From Negativicutes bacterium (GTDB lineage: Bacteria > Bacillota_C > Negativicutes > Sporomusales_B > JARLHX01), in NCBI GenBank assembly GCA_031292015.1, contig JARLHY010000127.1, positions 7,022 to 71,021 on the forward strand: DNA of 64,000 bases, read 5' to 3'. Made by a program: the position numbers and the translations under genes. Shown here in pieces: positions 20,501 to 26,624 of the stretch (its first letter is position 1; the number at the start of each line of letters is the position of its first letter). The notes beneath the pieces were generated by a model. That model worked only from the letters and a program-made list of their open reading frames with translations, was not told the origin of the DNA and ran no database searches.

Positions 20501-21224
20501 CGCTGGCGTCCACCGCCGACTGGTTCACGGCCAGACTTAAGAGGCCGTCGCCGGAGAAGTCCAGGGTGACGGCGCTGCCGGCCGCCAGGGCCACTGTGCC
20601 CTTCTGGGCGACGATGACGCCGTCGTTGGCCACCTGGGATCCCAGCAGGGCGACGTAGCCGCCGCTTGCGGCGGTGATGGTCCCTTGGTTGGTCACACTG
20701 CCGCCGCTGCCGCTGAAGGTATAGTTGCCGCTCAGAAAATCGCTGTCGGATAAACCTAGGGTCGAGGCCACCAGCCCGCCGACGTTGACCGAGGCTCCCT
20801 TGGCGAACAAGATGCCATTGGGGTTGATGAGAAATACCTGGCCGTTGGCGTTCAGGTGACCGTAAATGCCTGACGCGTCGCTTCCCAGCACCCGGTTGAG
20901 GGCGATGGAGCTTGAGCCGGGCTGGATGAAATTGACCGTTTCGCCGCTGGCGATAGAGAAGCTTTGCCAGTTGATGCCCAGTTTGTTGGTATACTGGTTA
21001 ATAGTCATAGTATTGCCGCTCTGGCTGATGGTGCCGCTGCCGGTGGTCACCTGGCCGCCGGTCGGGTTGGCGCAGCCGATGCCCATCGAGCTGAGCATGA
21101 TTCCCGCCGCCATGAGCGGCGGCAATATGGCTTTGGCCGCTCTTTTCAGAGTAGTCATCCCTTGCCCGGTTTGTGGCCGGCATGGTTTGCTGCGCTCCCA
21201 GTCGCGTCGCCACTTTCTCTGCAT
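11520..21224 (-). CDS. Giant two-partner secretion exoprotein (TpsA) with GLUG repeats
   Basis: A 3,234-residue surface or secreted protein. Residues 1-52 are an extended signal peptide (basic start, hydrophobic core, likely cut after IGCA). Residues about 53-300 are the haemagglutination-activity TPS domain recognised by the TpsB pore, with the FLINPNGILF hallmark (131-140). About 650-2850 consists of dozens of GLUG-type repeats (GGLVGYN, GSI, SYNTG) expected to form a beta helix. The last about 350 residues differ and lack an obvious enzymatic or toxin domain. I start at 21224 because AAGGAGG lies eight bases upstream, not at 21275. It follows the TpsB gene by 23 bases. Likely role: adhesion or surface layer; no toxin module was recognised. 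Confidence 0.93.
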   Translation of the reverse strand: MQRKWRRDWERSKPCRPQTGQGMTTLKRAAKAILPPLMAAGIMLSSMGIGCANPTGGQVTTGSGTISQSGNTMTINQYTNKLGINWQSFSIASGETVNFIQPGSSSIALNRVLGSDASGIYGHLNANGQVFLINPNGILFAKGASVNVGGLVASTLGLSDSDFLSGNYTFSGSGGSVTNQGTITAASGGYVALLGSQVANDGVIVAQKGTVALAAGSAVTLDFSGDGLLSLAVNQSAVDASVANHNLIQADGGQVVMTASAANALARTVVNNSGVIQARSIDNTGGVIRLDGGTSGVVTNSGTLDASSKDFGQTGGTVKVLGETVALTDGAKVDVSGYAGGGTALIGGNFQGQGSEQNATMTTVAAGATINADATVQGNGGKVAVWADDKTVFNGQISARGGAVGGNGGQVETSGHNSLKVGDSASVTTLAAKGAAGNWLLDPADFTIAASGGDMTAATLDTNLAGGNVTILSSMGATGTNGDIFVNDAITWASPTTLTLSAYRNIATNATITGTGGGNLVLRADNTGSDTGTVTLGAAVSLTGGSGTGNKVSIYYNPASYTDAATITTWTGTATTAATAGTGTITSPYSSKVTNGSLTSYMLVNNDADLQKLSTASTIGVYALGNDINGSSYSNPYENFQGILDGNGHTISNLKTGLFSSITKAIVRNLGLVDVNASDGGIAGTATNSLIDNSYVTGTVNGGGNTGGLVGTLTTSKISDSYSTAAVVGGQNTYAGGLVGQTTDSILDQDYSAGTVSGLLWRGGGLVGYDSSSGVGTKITNSYSTSAVSSSDGSTTSIVVYLGGLVGYGTNISIPNSYSAGSIGYPGGATHTGGLAGYLTATSAITGSYWNTDKSGQAYAVGTNAGSGNVAATGLTSAQMVKAANYADWDISGTGAGGGSMWYMIDGYTTPFLRWEYSTTIRNSHQLQLMAMDPTASYTLAGNLDMASYRMAPTVGFVPVGSSVSAFTGSFNGNDYTIRNLTISNYIGSADVGLFGYIGAGSSIHDVGLTNVSVSGGTGNSYVGALVGYNAGTVANTYVLGGSVSDSAAGADTGGIAGYNAGGITTSFALAAVSGSGNVGGLAGYNAATGSITTSYFSLLGTARGTGTADNVGGLAGKNSGAITTSYSSGTVSGSGNVAALVGTGGGTVTNSLSGANIATQATTAGWDLTNTWRVSDGGQLLLRWGNNTGLVITTVNDLLSIGTNLAGTYFLGNDLALTGTWAPLGTSSTSVFSGILYGDSHTISGLTISGSSLPAIGLFGYTNGAAISGLSLSGVNITGTAGTNQYVGGLAGYANNTVFSNDSVAGSVSGGGSASITASVGGLVGYNTGSAGLITGSSSAADVTATATGTQAGGLVGTDSSAQFIAISNSSSTGTVTDTAFGSNTVALGGLVGKNTYGGIDNSYSTATVTGNNGVFIGSMAIANSGGIGGLVGVNLDTVSNSYFGGAVTDNVGGSAAGGLVGGDSFGYGIVNSYTTAAATVVGTNTNASTSASYIGGLVGYVGDASVSVTGSRNAATVTAGNTTASTSTSNVGGVAGYVVTNGNIINSSNSGAISYSGIGTNYVGGVGGQILGIITGSSNSGVVTDTSSNSSYVGGLAGKSAAVSQSHNTGAVTGIFTGCGAYQIGGLGGYIATSIANSYNTGAVTVTANIPATTSGFSVYEGGLAGQGYRAVTSNSYNTGAVTATITSGSTSTANALYVGGFEGYSAGTTGSTTGNYSSGAVKVTLNSSAGTFNNYVGGLMGYNTGTTGSTTGNYSTGTATLNVTGSAGIYNNYVGGLMGYDSITSTGSTANSYSTGAATLDLSGSTGGTFTNYVGGLIGNVSANVSGAYSAGAIKVTTGAGSNTNHVGGLAGNVAASRTVANAYWNTDAAGATGVGSSLGTLANVTGLTTAQMVTQSSYTGLDFTNTWYMIDGYTYPFLRSEYSNTVTNAHQLQLMAMNLGATYSLAGNIDMTGYNMAPLVGFAAVGSSTTPFTGTFNGNDYQINGLTITGATGDVAGLFGYTGSGATIHDIGLTTASVSGGAASNVGGLVGYNAAGSTVYNTYAIDTVSGAGSVGGLVGTNAGTVQTSFTDSTVTGSGAVGGLAGTNTGTVTDSSYLGGTVSGTGSADTVGGLVGLNTGTIKTSYSGAGSVTGAAAGALVGANNGTVTDSVWNITVAASLPGIGSGTTTGATGLDSTQLGDKTNTAYANWDFTNTWMMSGGQPILVWSTTSGYLILNAAQLENISSNLGATYLLLANIDLTGDNWTPIGTSSSAFTGTLIGNGYTISGLDIENSTQASIGLFGYTGAGAKISNVNLTGVTVVGGASNQYVGGLVGYNGGGTIANVSLSGNVSGSYAGGYVGGLAGYSSGTIANSYTTGTVMASGNAGHAGGLAGQNAGVISASYSAATVTASGTGAIAGGLAGLNSSSATTAISGSYFTGAVVGNGDNAVLGGLVGESDSGGIDGSYSKATVTVTANNAGSIAGGLVGLNKAAITNSYADSGSAVTASGASSYAGGLAGQTSGSIASSYSKAVVTASGSGSYAGGLAGQNSGSIASSYNSGAVTASGDGSYAGGLAGQNSGSIASSYNTGVVKVANVGAVYSYAGGLTGKNASGGSIATSYNTGAVTADGAGSSDVGGLAGYNAGTVATSYNTGAVTAGGSGSNVGGLAGENAGTIKTSYSVSAVSSSGANSNAGGLAGQNDAGGSIIDSFAFAGVNSSGATSNVGGLVGNNLGSLGTSYSVSAVSSSGTNSNAGGLIGTNATSGTVTNAIWNTDAAGQTSGIGSDLGTSTNVQGLTSAGMKSAANYAGWDLTGTWGALDGKAFPYLRWQYSFTPTDAIDGTVVNGGYGLTVEAFGTSKTFTGVTYDAAGDYYILVPDLLSATSQGTVGGPSLILAVAGNPDFRANSIYCSVSSSYDLYKDTLYFWSGGTGFNTVTAPTISDTSIANVATPARAIASGDLIYTVAVPAGYPAGYSGVNSPDRDLTVQGNLVATGLAWGGSSGAIAATGSITLDNTLNGTSSAEMAVNNYGNGTARTIFAGGDITIKVSGNLTIDDAQAYSGANSSSGTTVGYYDYTPRIVAGGNVTVVCGGEFINFFGPRAIEAGGRYLVYATQQKIYSADAYTFYTRHSANDTPDRIRVLNAVNESGELSYDTRGGLASDFVLWGTSYGDAVPDSGSGFIYTAANPLAQPLTSAQTMRQQAGGSAQAGGARWPSAVFTAGATDFSEQGSPLLTVVGKGVNLPADAISSN
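13512..13772. repeat. Three near-identical 87-bp units inside the adhesin gene
   Basis: GTAGGAGCTGGCGATGCTGC begins at 13512, 13599 and 13686, a strict 87-bp period (29 codons). At the protein level each unit is one GLUG repeat (AGGLAGQNSGSIASSY). The high DNA identity, compared with the diverged repeats around it, suggests recent tandem duplication and a potential for length variation by slippage or recombination. Confidence 0.75.
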
Positions 21225-21247
21225 GTTTTTGTCCTCCTTGCGAAAAA

Positions 21248-22954
21248 TTAGAAGTACTGGACGCCCGACAGCCACCAGCGTCCCTTGCGGTCGGCTTCCG
21301 AAGTCACCGGAGCCGGGCCGAGTTTCCAGGCGTAGTCTACCCGGACGGTGTAGTCCTTGCTGGCGCTGGTGATCAGTCCCAGTCCCACGCCGTGAAGGGT
21401 CCGGCCATTGTCGCCCGCGCCCGGCCAGGGATTTTTGTTGACCACAATATGGCCGGTATCAATATAGGCCGCCAGTTGCAACTCCGGGGTCGGCATATTC
21501 AGGCGCAGTTCGCCCCGGGCCAGATAGCCCGCGTCGCCGGAGGCCTCGCCCTCGGGATAGGCCCTGACGCCCCGGTAGCCGCCGATAAACAGTTTTTCCG
21601 ACGAGTCGAGGTTTTTGTTGGCCAGTTGGCCGCTGAAGTCGAACAGGAAGCTCAGGCGGTTGTTGATGACCTGCTGGCGGCTGTAATTGAAGCTGGCTTT
21701 CGTGTAGCGGCCGGCGGTCTGCGCCGTCTGACTGTCGTCGCTCTGCGCCGAGTAGCCGTAGAGATCTGTGCCGCCGACGATGGACAGATTGCCGCTGGAA
21801 AGGGTCAGAGAGTAACTGTTGACGCCCAATTTGTCCCGGCTGTCACCATTTATGCCGAAGTTCCATACGTAGTCGCGCTTGTCAGCCAGGGTGATATCCA
21901 GGCCCTTGTCGGCCAGTTTGCGGTAATCAAACCCGATCTGGATGTTCACGTTGTTGTCGCGCGAACGGCGAAGGGGATAGGTTTCGAAAATGCTGGTTGT
22001 GTTGGACTTGCCGGTGTAATCGAGGCTGGCGAATTCTTTTCCCAATAAGTAGTGCATGTTGGAAAAACTCACTCCCAGCTTGGCCCCCTGATTGCCGACA
22101 GGGGTCAGGTAGCTGACGCTGGCGTTGTTCATGCCATCCCCGGAATAGTTGTTGCCGAGGCTGATGACGTCGCCGCTGCCGCTGACGTTGTTGATGGTCA
22201 GGGTCATGTTGCTGACGCCCTGGCCGGTGTAACGGTTGCCGTAGTTGTCCAATGAGAAAGTGCCGACGACGTCCTCGGTGTCGGTGATTTCAAGGATAAG
22301 GTCGGTGCTGCCGGCGGTCTTGCCGGGAGCCAGAGTGGCCTTGATGCTGACGCCGCTGGTGTCGCTGAGGAGCAGCAGGGCCCGTTCCAGCACGTCTTTT
22401 TTTACATAGTCGCCAATCTTGACAGGGCCCAGCAGCCCTTCGGCGACAGTGGTTTTCAGGTGGGACCGGTTGCGGATGTCGATTTGTCCGTACTGGCCTG
22501 GCACAACGGTGATTTCCACTGTCCCGTCCTTGATATCCTGGGCCGGGACATAGGCGTTGGCCACCATGTAGCCCCGCTGGTTGAGGTACCCGGCGATCCG
22601 CTGGGCGAGCGCCTGCATTTCGGTAAGGGAAAGCTCCTTGCCGGCCGCGTCCTTGACCAGTTCCTGCAGTTCGGCCTGGCTGACAGGGCCCGCGCCGGTG
22701 ACGCGAAAACCGTTCACCCTGATTTTGGGGCCCGCATCCTGGACCGGCCCCGGCTTTTCTTCCTGGTTTATTTCGATGGTGACGCTATTTTTGGCGGGCT
22801 CGGGCAGCTTCTGTTCCTCCAGGCTGCTCTTGATGGTGCCGGCGTTGGGTGGTTCTACAGCCAAAGCCGGCGAAGTGGAACAGACCATGAAGGCCAGAAG
22901 CAAGCTCAGGCACCCCTTGCCCCGACCCCTGGCCGGAGCATGTGTTTTAGGCAT
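21248..22954 (-). CDS. Two-partner secretion outer-membrane transporter (TpsB/FhaC/ShlB family)
   Basis: A 568-residue TpsB pore. It has a signal peptide (cut near PALA, 31), a linker with a proline-rich stretch, a first POTRA domain (about 75-150, KIRVNGFRVTGAGPVSQAEL), a second POTRA (about 155-230), and a 16-strand barrel ending in phenylalanine (VQYF). The barrel has the lid-loop motif as GVRAYPEGEASGD, a normal variant of the family's VRGY. It secretes the TpsA protein encoded 23 bases downstream. Length agrees with the family. It is in the middle of the PadR-TonB operon. Confidence 0.94.
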   Translation of the reverse strand: MPKTHAPARGRGKGCLSLLLAFMVCSTSPALAVEPPNAGTIKSSLEEQKLPEPAKNSVTIEINQEEKPGPVQDAGPKIRVNGFRVTGAGPVSQAELQELVKDAAGKELSLTEMQALAQRIAGYLNQRGYMVANAYVPAQDIKDGTVEITVVPGQYGQIDIRNRSHLKTTVAEGLLGPVKIGDYVKKDVLERALLLLSDTSGVSIKATLAPGKTAGSTDLILEITDTEDVVGTFSLDNYGNRYTGQGVSNMTLTINNVSGSGDVISLGNNYSGDGMNNASVSYLTPVGNQGAKLGVSFSNMHYLLGKEFASLDYTGKSNTTSIFETYPLRRSRDNNVNIQIGFDYRKLADKGLDITLADKRDYVWNFGINGDSRDKLGVNSYSLTLSSGNLSIVGGTDLYGYSAQSDDSQTAQTAGRYTKASFNYSRQQVINNRLSFLFDFSGQLANKNLDSSEKLFIGGYRGVRAYPEGEASGDAGYLARGELRLNMPTPELQLAAYIDTGHIVVNKNPWPGAGDNGRTLHGVGLGLITSASKDYTVRVDYAWKLGPAPVTSEADRKGRWWLSGVQYF

Positions 22955-23047
22955 AATCTCATCCTTCCTTGGTTGATGCGGCAGGGGCCTGTCCAGGACG
23001 GGCCCCTGCGTTTTCCGCTGCCGTCATGAGACGATACGGCGCCCGTA

Positions 23048-23360
23048 TCAGGCCTCCTCGGTTTCGGCTCTCTCAGTTTCGGCTCTCTCGGTTTCAGCTT
23101 TCTCCAGTTCCGGGGCGCCGACCACGCTTAGTCCTTCTGGCGGCTTGTCGGCTTTTTTCAATACTCCGGCCTCCACGAGCTGCTTCAGGATGTTGTCCTG
23201 GACGGCCAGCGACTGGACGAACCCTTCCAACGGCATAACGATCCACTGGCTGACCGTTGTCGCTCTTGAGGTGGGGCTGCAGTGTCATCAGGTCGATGCG
23301 GATAAGATTGCCTGTGACATGAACGGCGCTGATGGCGTCGGCGTAAATTTCCTGGTTCAT
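23048..23360 (-). CDS. Small conserved-looking protein, apparently split by a one-base frameshift
   Basis: An ATG at 23360 has a perfect ribosome site (AAGGAGG) and encodes MNQEIYADAISAVHV and on to about residue 40 (KSDNGQPV). The frame then turns into arginine-rich nonsense, while the next frame continues as IVMPLEGFVQSLAVQDN to a stop at 23048. Skipping one G of the GTGG near 23244 joins the two into one smooth product of about 103 residues with an acidic ETERAETERAETEEA tail. I read this as one gene with a frameshift (true mutation, sequencing error or programmed). Alternatively the second part starts at its own ATG at 23236. No known domain recognised. It sits 93 bases before the TpsB gene. 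Confidence 0.6.
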
Positions 23361-23479
23361 GATTTTCCTCCTTAAAATGCTGCGGCGCCAAGCGGCCGGC
23401 AGTCCGCTGCGGATGAACGGTGTTTCCTGCTGTTTCCACCTCATCCCGCGTCTGTCGGCCGAAACGGTCACCTCAAGCC

Positions 23480-23608
23480 CTATTGTTCCCCCTGTTCTTC
23501 AATTTCCCGTCTGGCTGTGGCCGCGGCGCCACACAATCCGGTCATGACCGCCCCGAGCGCCACTCCGGTCGCCAGCAGAAAGTAGTCCTTGAGTATCTCC
23601 AGCAACAT
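23480..23608 (-). CDS. 42-residue membrane protein
   Basis: A short gene with a textbook ribosome site (AAGGAGG, seven bases before the ATG at 23608). It encodes 42 residues: a short polar start (MLLEILKDYF), one hydrophobic segment rich in Gly/Ala (LLATGVALGAVMTGL), a single cysteine, and a charged tail (ARREIEEQGEQ). It looks like a single-pass inner-membrane peptide. It lies in the operon between the Skp-like chaperone and the frameshifted small protein, so a role in the secretion or TonB machine is possible. I do not recognise a family. Confidence 0.65.
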   Translation of the reverse strand: MLLEILKDYFLLATGVALGAVMTGLCGAAATARREIEEQGEQ

Positions 23609-23688
23609 ACGGTCTCCTCCTTATCTGAATTGACTCATGCCCGGCCGGCAGACTTCGCGGTGGCAGCAGTTACATCTGCCGCCCTGGC

Positions 23689-24141
23689 CTATTTCCCGCT
23701 GATTTTTTTCAGCACATCGTCGGTGATGTCCAGCCCGCCGTATACGGCCACGCCTTTCTGTACAACGATGGCCATCCCTTTGGCTTCCGCCACTTCCCTG
23801 ACCGCGGCGTTGATTTTGTCGGCGATGGGTCGCAATAGTTCTTGCCGCTTTTGTTCCACTTGCCGCATGAGCTGCAGGTTGAGATCCTGTTTTTCCTTGT
23901 CGCCCAGGCCGGCCGATTTGGCCTCGAATTCCTTTTTGGCTGCTTCCGTTTCGGCCTTGAGGGTTTCATTCGCTTTCTGGGTGTCCGGATGTTGATTAAT
24001 CAGCAGGGGAAAGTCCACAAGGCCGACTGTCGGCGGTGCCGTCGGCACAGCGGCCTGCGCCGTGCCGGCCCCCATCGCCCCGAACAGGATCAGAGCCGCC
24101 AGCAGCATAGCGGTTATGGTTTTCCGAACAACATATTTCAT
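23689..24141 (-). CDS. OmpH/Skp-family periplasmic chaperone
   Basis: A 150-residue secreted protein: signal peptide (MKYVVRKTITAMLLAALILF, cut near AQAA), then the OmpH/Skp pattern with a short strand (TVGLVDFPLLI), a long charged coiled coil (about 55-115, NETLKAETEAAKKEFEAKSA) and the closing strand region (GMAIVVQKGVAVYGGLDITDDV). Skp trimers hold unfolded outer-membrane proteins in the periplasm. Start at 24141 (AGAAGGA upstream) fits the signal peptide, not the longer frame at 24225. As a dedicated copy in this operon it may chaperone the adhesin or the barrel proteins; that is inference from context. Confidence 0.88.
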   Translation of the reverse strand: MKYVVRKTITAMLLAALILFGAMGAGTAQAAVPTAPPTVGLVDFPLLINQHPDTQKANETLKAETEAAKKEFEAKSAGLGDKEKQDLNLQLMRQVEQKRQELLRPIADKINAAVREVAEAKGMAIVVQKGVAVYGGLDITDDVLKKISGK

Positions 24142-24237
24142 GGTATTTTCCTTCTTCCCGCCCTTTGGGCAAATCATTGCGCGGACCGGTTTTACCGGCC
24201 CACTGTAAAACCCCAGGCTGTTCAACAGCCGCGCTCT

Positions 24238-24651
24238 CTAACTGTTGGGGGATGGCCGCACCGCTATGGCCACCGCCGCTACCCCGCTTTGCCGGACGGC
24301 GTCCAGCACCTCGATCACCCGGCCGTGCTCCACGCCACGGTCGGCGTTGATGACCACCGACAGCTGCCTGCCGTCGTTCCGGAGCTGGCTGAGCCGAGAC
24401 GTGACCTCGGCTGGCCCGCCGATCTGATCCTTGTCACAGAACAGGTTGCCGTCCTGGGTCAAGGTGAGCATCACCACCTGCTTTATTTCCTCCTGACCGG
24501 TGGCGGCGTGAGGCAGATTGACCGGCAGAACATGCTGCTCGATCATGGCCAGGCTGGCCAGCATGAAAAACACCAGCAGGAAAAACATGGTGTCGATCAT
24601 CGGGATGATCTCGATACGGGCTCTCTTCATCGTGCTTCGCGCCAGTTTCAT
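24238..24651 (-). CDS. ExbD/TolR-family biopolymer transport protein
   Basis: A 137-residue ExbD-type protein: one N-terminal membrane helix carrying the essential aspartate D20 (IIPMIDTMFFLLVFFML), then a periplasmic domain (about 45-137). It forms the proton-driven stator with the ExbB protein encoded immediately upstream (4 bases apart; its ribosome site lies within the end of exbB). Together they energise TonB. TolR is the alternative, but the neighbouring TonB gene favours ExbD. Confidence 0.93.
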   Translation of the reverse strand: MKLARSTMKRARIEIIPMIDTMFFLLVFFMLASLAMIEQHVLPVNLPHAATGQEEIKQVVMLTLTQDGNLFCDKDQIGGPAEVTSRLSQLRNDGRQLSVVINADRGVEHGRVIEVLDAVRQSGVAAVAIAVRPSPNS

Positions 24652-24655
24652 TTCA

Positions 24656-25246
24656 TCACTCCTGTTCGGTCAGCGCCATTTCCAGCTGGGTGGCGTAGTG
24701 TTCGATCATTTCGCTTTCCCGCTCGACCCGGGCGGTAAAATAGTTGTAGGGGATCAGCGTCGTTACCGCCACGCCGATGCCGGTGGCGGTGGCGATGAGC
24801 GCCTCGGCCACACCGCCGGTTACGGCGTGGGGTGATCCGCCCCCGCCTCCGACCGTGGCCATGATATGAAACGAGTCCATCATGCCGAGGATGGTCCCCA
24901 AAAGGCCCAGCAGCGGGGCCAGGGTTACGATGGTGTCCAGCGTCGAAAGGCCTTTTTTCATGATCGAATACTGGGTGATCCCCACCGATTCCATGGCCTT
25001 GGTCGGTTCGGCCGGGTTGGCCATGCCGGCGGCCAGCACCTTGAGCAGCGGCAGGGTTGAGCTTTTGGCCAGATTCAGACCGTCTTTGACCCGCCCGAGC
25101 TGGACCAATTCCAGCACCGTTTCGGCGGCGGCGTTCTTGCCGATGCGCCGGAAGAAAAGCCATCTTTCGATGATAACGGTTACCGAAATTAAGGAGCATA
25201 TTGCCAGAGGCAGCATCATCCAGCCGCCTTTTAACAGTTCTGTCAT
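24656..25246 (-). CDS. ExbB/TolQ-family proton channel protein
   Basis: A 196-residue MotA/TolQ/ExbB protein with three membrane helices (about 10-28, 105-130 and 145-170). The conserved TLAPLLGLLGTILGMMDSF segment (107-125) and the GVAEALIATATGIGVAV helix are present. It forms the pentameric channel around the ExbD dimer. It is 42 bases after the TonB gene, and the ATG has AAAGGATG upstream. Confidence 0.94.
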   Translation of the reverse strand: MTELLKGGWMMLPLAICSLISVTVIIERWLFFRRIGKNAAAETVLELVQLGRVKDGLNLAKSSTLPLLKVLAAGMANPAEPTKAMESVGITQYSIMKKGLSTLDTIVTLAPLLGLLGTILGMMDSFHIMATVGGGGGSPHAVTGGVAEALIATATGIGVAVTTLIPYNYFTARVERESEMIEHYATQLEMALTEQE

Positions 25247-25288
25247 GATGAATCATCCTTTCGCGGTAATTTGATAAGAATAGTCTTC

Positions 25289-25936
25289 TTACATTGCTTC
25301 CCTGAGATCGAAGGTAACCCTCACGTCCCGGACGGTCGACACCGGCACGCCGCTGGAGTCCCGGGCCGGCGAATACCGCCAGGACGACACCGCCTCGACA
25401 GCGGCCTCACTGGCGTCAGAGCGGCCGCCCTCACGCACCGAGAGCACCGTTACCGACCCGTCGGTGTTGATGCGGATCCTTAGCACCACCGATCCCTCCC
25501 AGCCTGCTTCCCGGGCTGCCCGGGGGTAGGCCGGCTTGGGGGCGTACGCGCGACTGGCTGATACAGCGCTTGTGCCGCCGTTTCCGGGCCTCATCGGCGG
25601 CAGACCGGTGGCTGACGGTATCGCCGTTCCTGTGCCTGACCGCAGTGCCACTGAATTGGCGCTGGTCTCGCCCGGCAGGGCGTCCGCAAAGTGAGCCGGC
25701 TCCGGCTCGCCTGCAGCCTGTTCGGTCCGCGGCTGATTGATATCCGGCTTGATTTCCTCCTTGGGAGGAGTGATCTTTTGCTCCGGCAACGGGACGACTT
25801 CAATGGTGGTGACATTTTTGGCCGAATTGACCGGCGAAGACGGAGGCATCAGGATGAAGGCGACAATCAGAGCACAATGGACAAGTACGGAAGTCAGTGT
25901 CGATTTTCCATAGGTGCTGTTTGTCAATAAACTCAT
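25289..25936 (-). CDS. TonB-family energy transducer
   Basis: A 215-residue TonB: one N-terminal membrane anchor (about 13-31, SVLVHCALIVAFILM), a proline- and glutamate-rich periplasmic spacer (about 45-125), and a C-terminal TonB domain (about 130-212, KPAYPRAAREAGWEGSVVL and VSSWRYSPA). It transmits proton-motive force from ExbBD to outer-membrane receptors; the obvious client is the receptor at the end of this operon. Its start codon overlaps the stop of the 41-aa gene (ATGA) and has GGGAGGTG upstream, so translation is probably coupled. Confidence 0.94.
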   Translation of the reverse strand: MSLLTNSTYGKSTLTSVLVHCALIVAFILMPPSSPVNSAKNVTTIEVVPLPEQKITPPKEEIKPDINQPRTEQAAGEPEPAHFADALPGETSANSVALRSGTGTAIPSATGLPPMRPGNGGTSAVSASRAYAPKPAYPRAAREAGWEGSVVLRIRINTDGSVTVLSVREGGRSDASEAAVEAVSSWRYSPARDSSGVPVSTVRDVRVTFDLREAM

Positions 25937-26058
25937 TGTTGTTCACCTCCCTCTGGCTTCTTTACATAACCGTCACTGCCGGACGGCGGCAGCTGTGAAG
26001 CCGCCTGGAACATCTGGAAAAACTGGCCCAATATGGGGCAAAGTATCTGATCATTCAT
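25933..26058 (-). CDS. 41-residue protein between PadR and TonB
   Basis: A 41-codon frame starting MNDQILCPILGQFFQMFQAA and ending KKPEGGEQQ. Its ATG overlaps the PadR stop (ATGA at 26055-26058) and its stop overlaps the TonB start (ATGA at 25933-25936), so it fills the gap exactly. It has no good ribosome site of its own and would rely on coupling to PadR translation. The peptide is amphipathic with one cysteine and no obvious membrane helix. It may be a real microprotein or simply a bridge that couples PadR and TonB synthesis. Confidence 0.55.
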   Translation of the reverse strand: MNDQILCPILGQFFQMFQAASQLPPSGSDGYVKKPEGGEQQ

Positions 26059-26606
26059 GGTCGCGGTAAGCACAACTCCTTTATCAAGACATCCAGAAAA
26101 TCGATCTCGCGTTTTATATACGAAGCCGGATGGCGGAACAACGCCTGCAAATTAAGGGGAAGGTCTCCCCCGCCCTGGTAATCGAAGATGGTCTTGATAC
26201 GCTCCCCGATTTCCGCCAGAAAGTTTTTTCTTTGCTCCAGCGCGTCCACAACTTCTTTTGCCGTCACCAGCGAAATCGCCGCAAGGGCCAGATCGAACCT
26301 GTAATCCCTTTCCCGGGAAGATGATAAGGCCGATATGATTTCCTGCCTCAAGATTTTCTGGCCCTCATCCGTTATCGCGAATTTTTTCGGCATGGGGCCT
26401 TTTCCTTGCTTTGCCGTATCCAGGTGAGCCTTGACGAGCCGCTTCGTATTCAGCTTGTTCAGGCTGACGTAAATGGAAGCCGTCCCGATATCGGCCCACT
26501 CTTTGTAGCCTCGTTCCTTAACCAGATGAACGATTTCATAACCTGAAACCTCTTTTCGTTCACAGATGAGCTGCAGAATCATAAATTCCGCATTCGTGAG
26601 TTTCAT
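26055..26606 (-). CDS. PadR-family regulator heading the TonB/secretion operon
   Basis: A 183-residue PadR protein: winged helix (about 1-80, VSGYEIVHLVKERGYKEWADI and ASIYVSLNKLNTKRLV) and helical C-terminal domain. GGGGGGA lies just upstream of the ATG. It is the first gene of the operon and its stop overlaps the next start. A perfect 46-bp palindrome lies 19 bases in front of it, so autorepression together with control of the whole TonB/two-partner secretion operon is the likely role. It is most similar to the PadR at 7657-8199, and the two probably share operator sequence. Confidence 0.92.
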   Translation of the reverse strand: MKLTNAEFMILQLICERKEVSGYEIVHLVKERGYKEWADIGTASIYVSLNKLNTKRLVKAHLDTAKQGKGPMPKKFAITDEGQKILRQEIISALSSSRERDYRFDLALAAISLVTAKEVVDALEQRKNFLAEIGERIKTIFDYQGGGDLPLNLQALFRHPASYIKREIDFLDVLIKELCLPRP

Positions 26607-26624
26607 AGCATCCCCCCATAATCA

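Noticed and set aside
21050..21110. Lipoprotein signal (SMGIGCAN) at the adhesin N-terminus
   Set aside because: The -3 position is glycine instead of Leu/Val/Ile; an ordinary long signal peptide cut after GCA fits two-partner secretion better.
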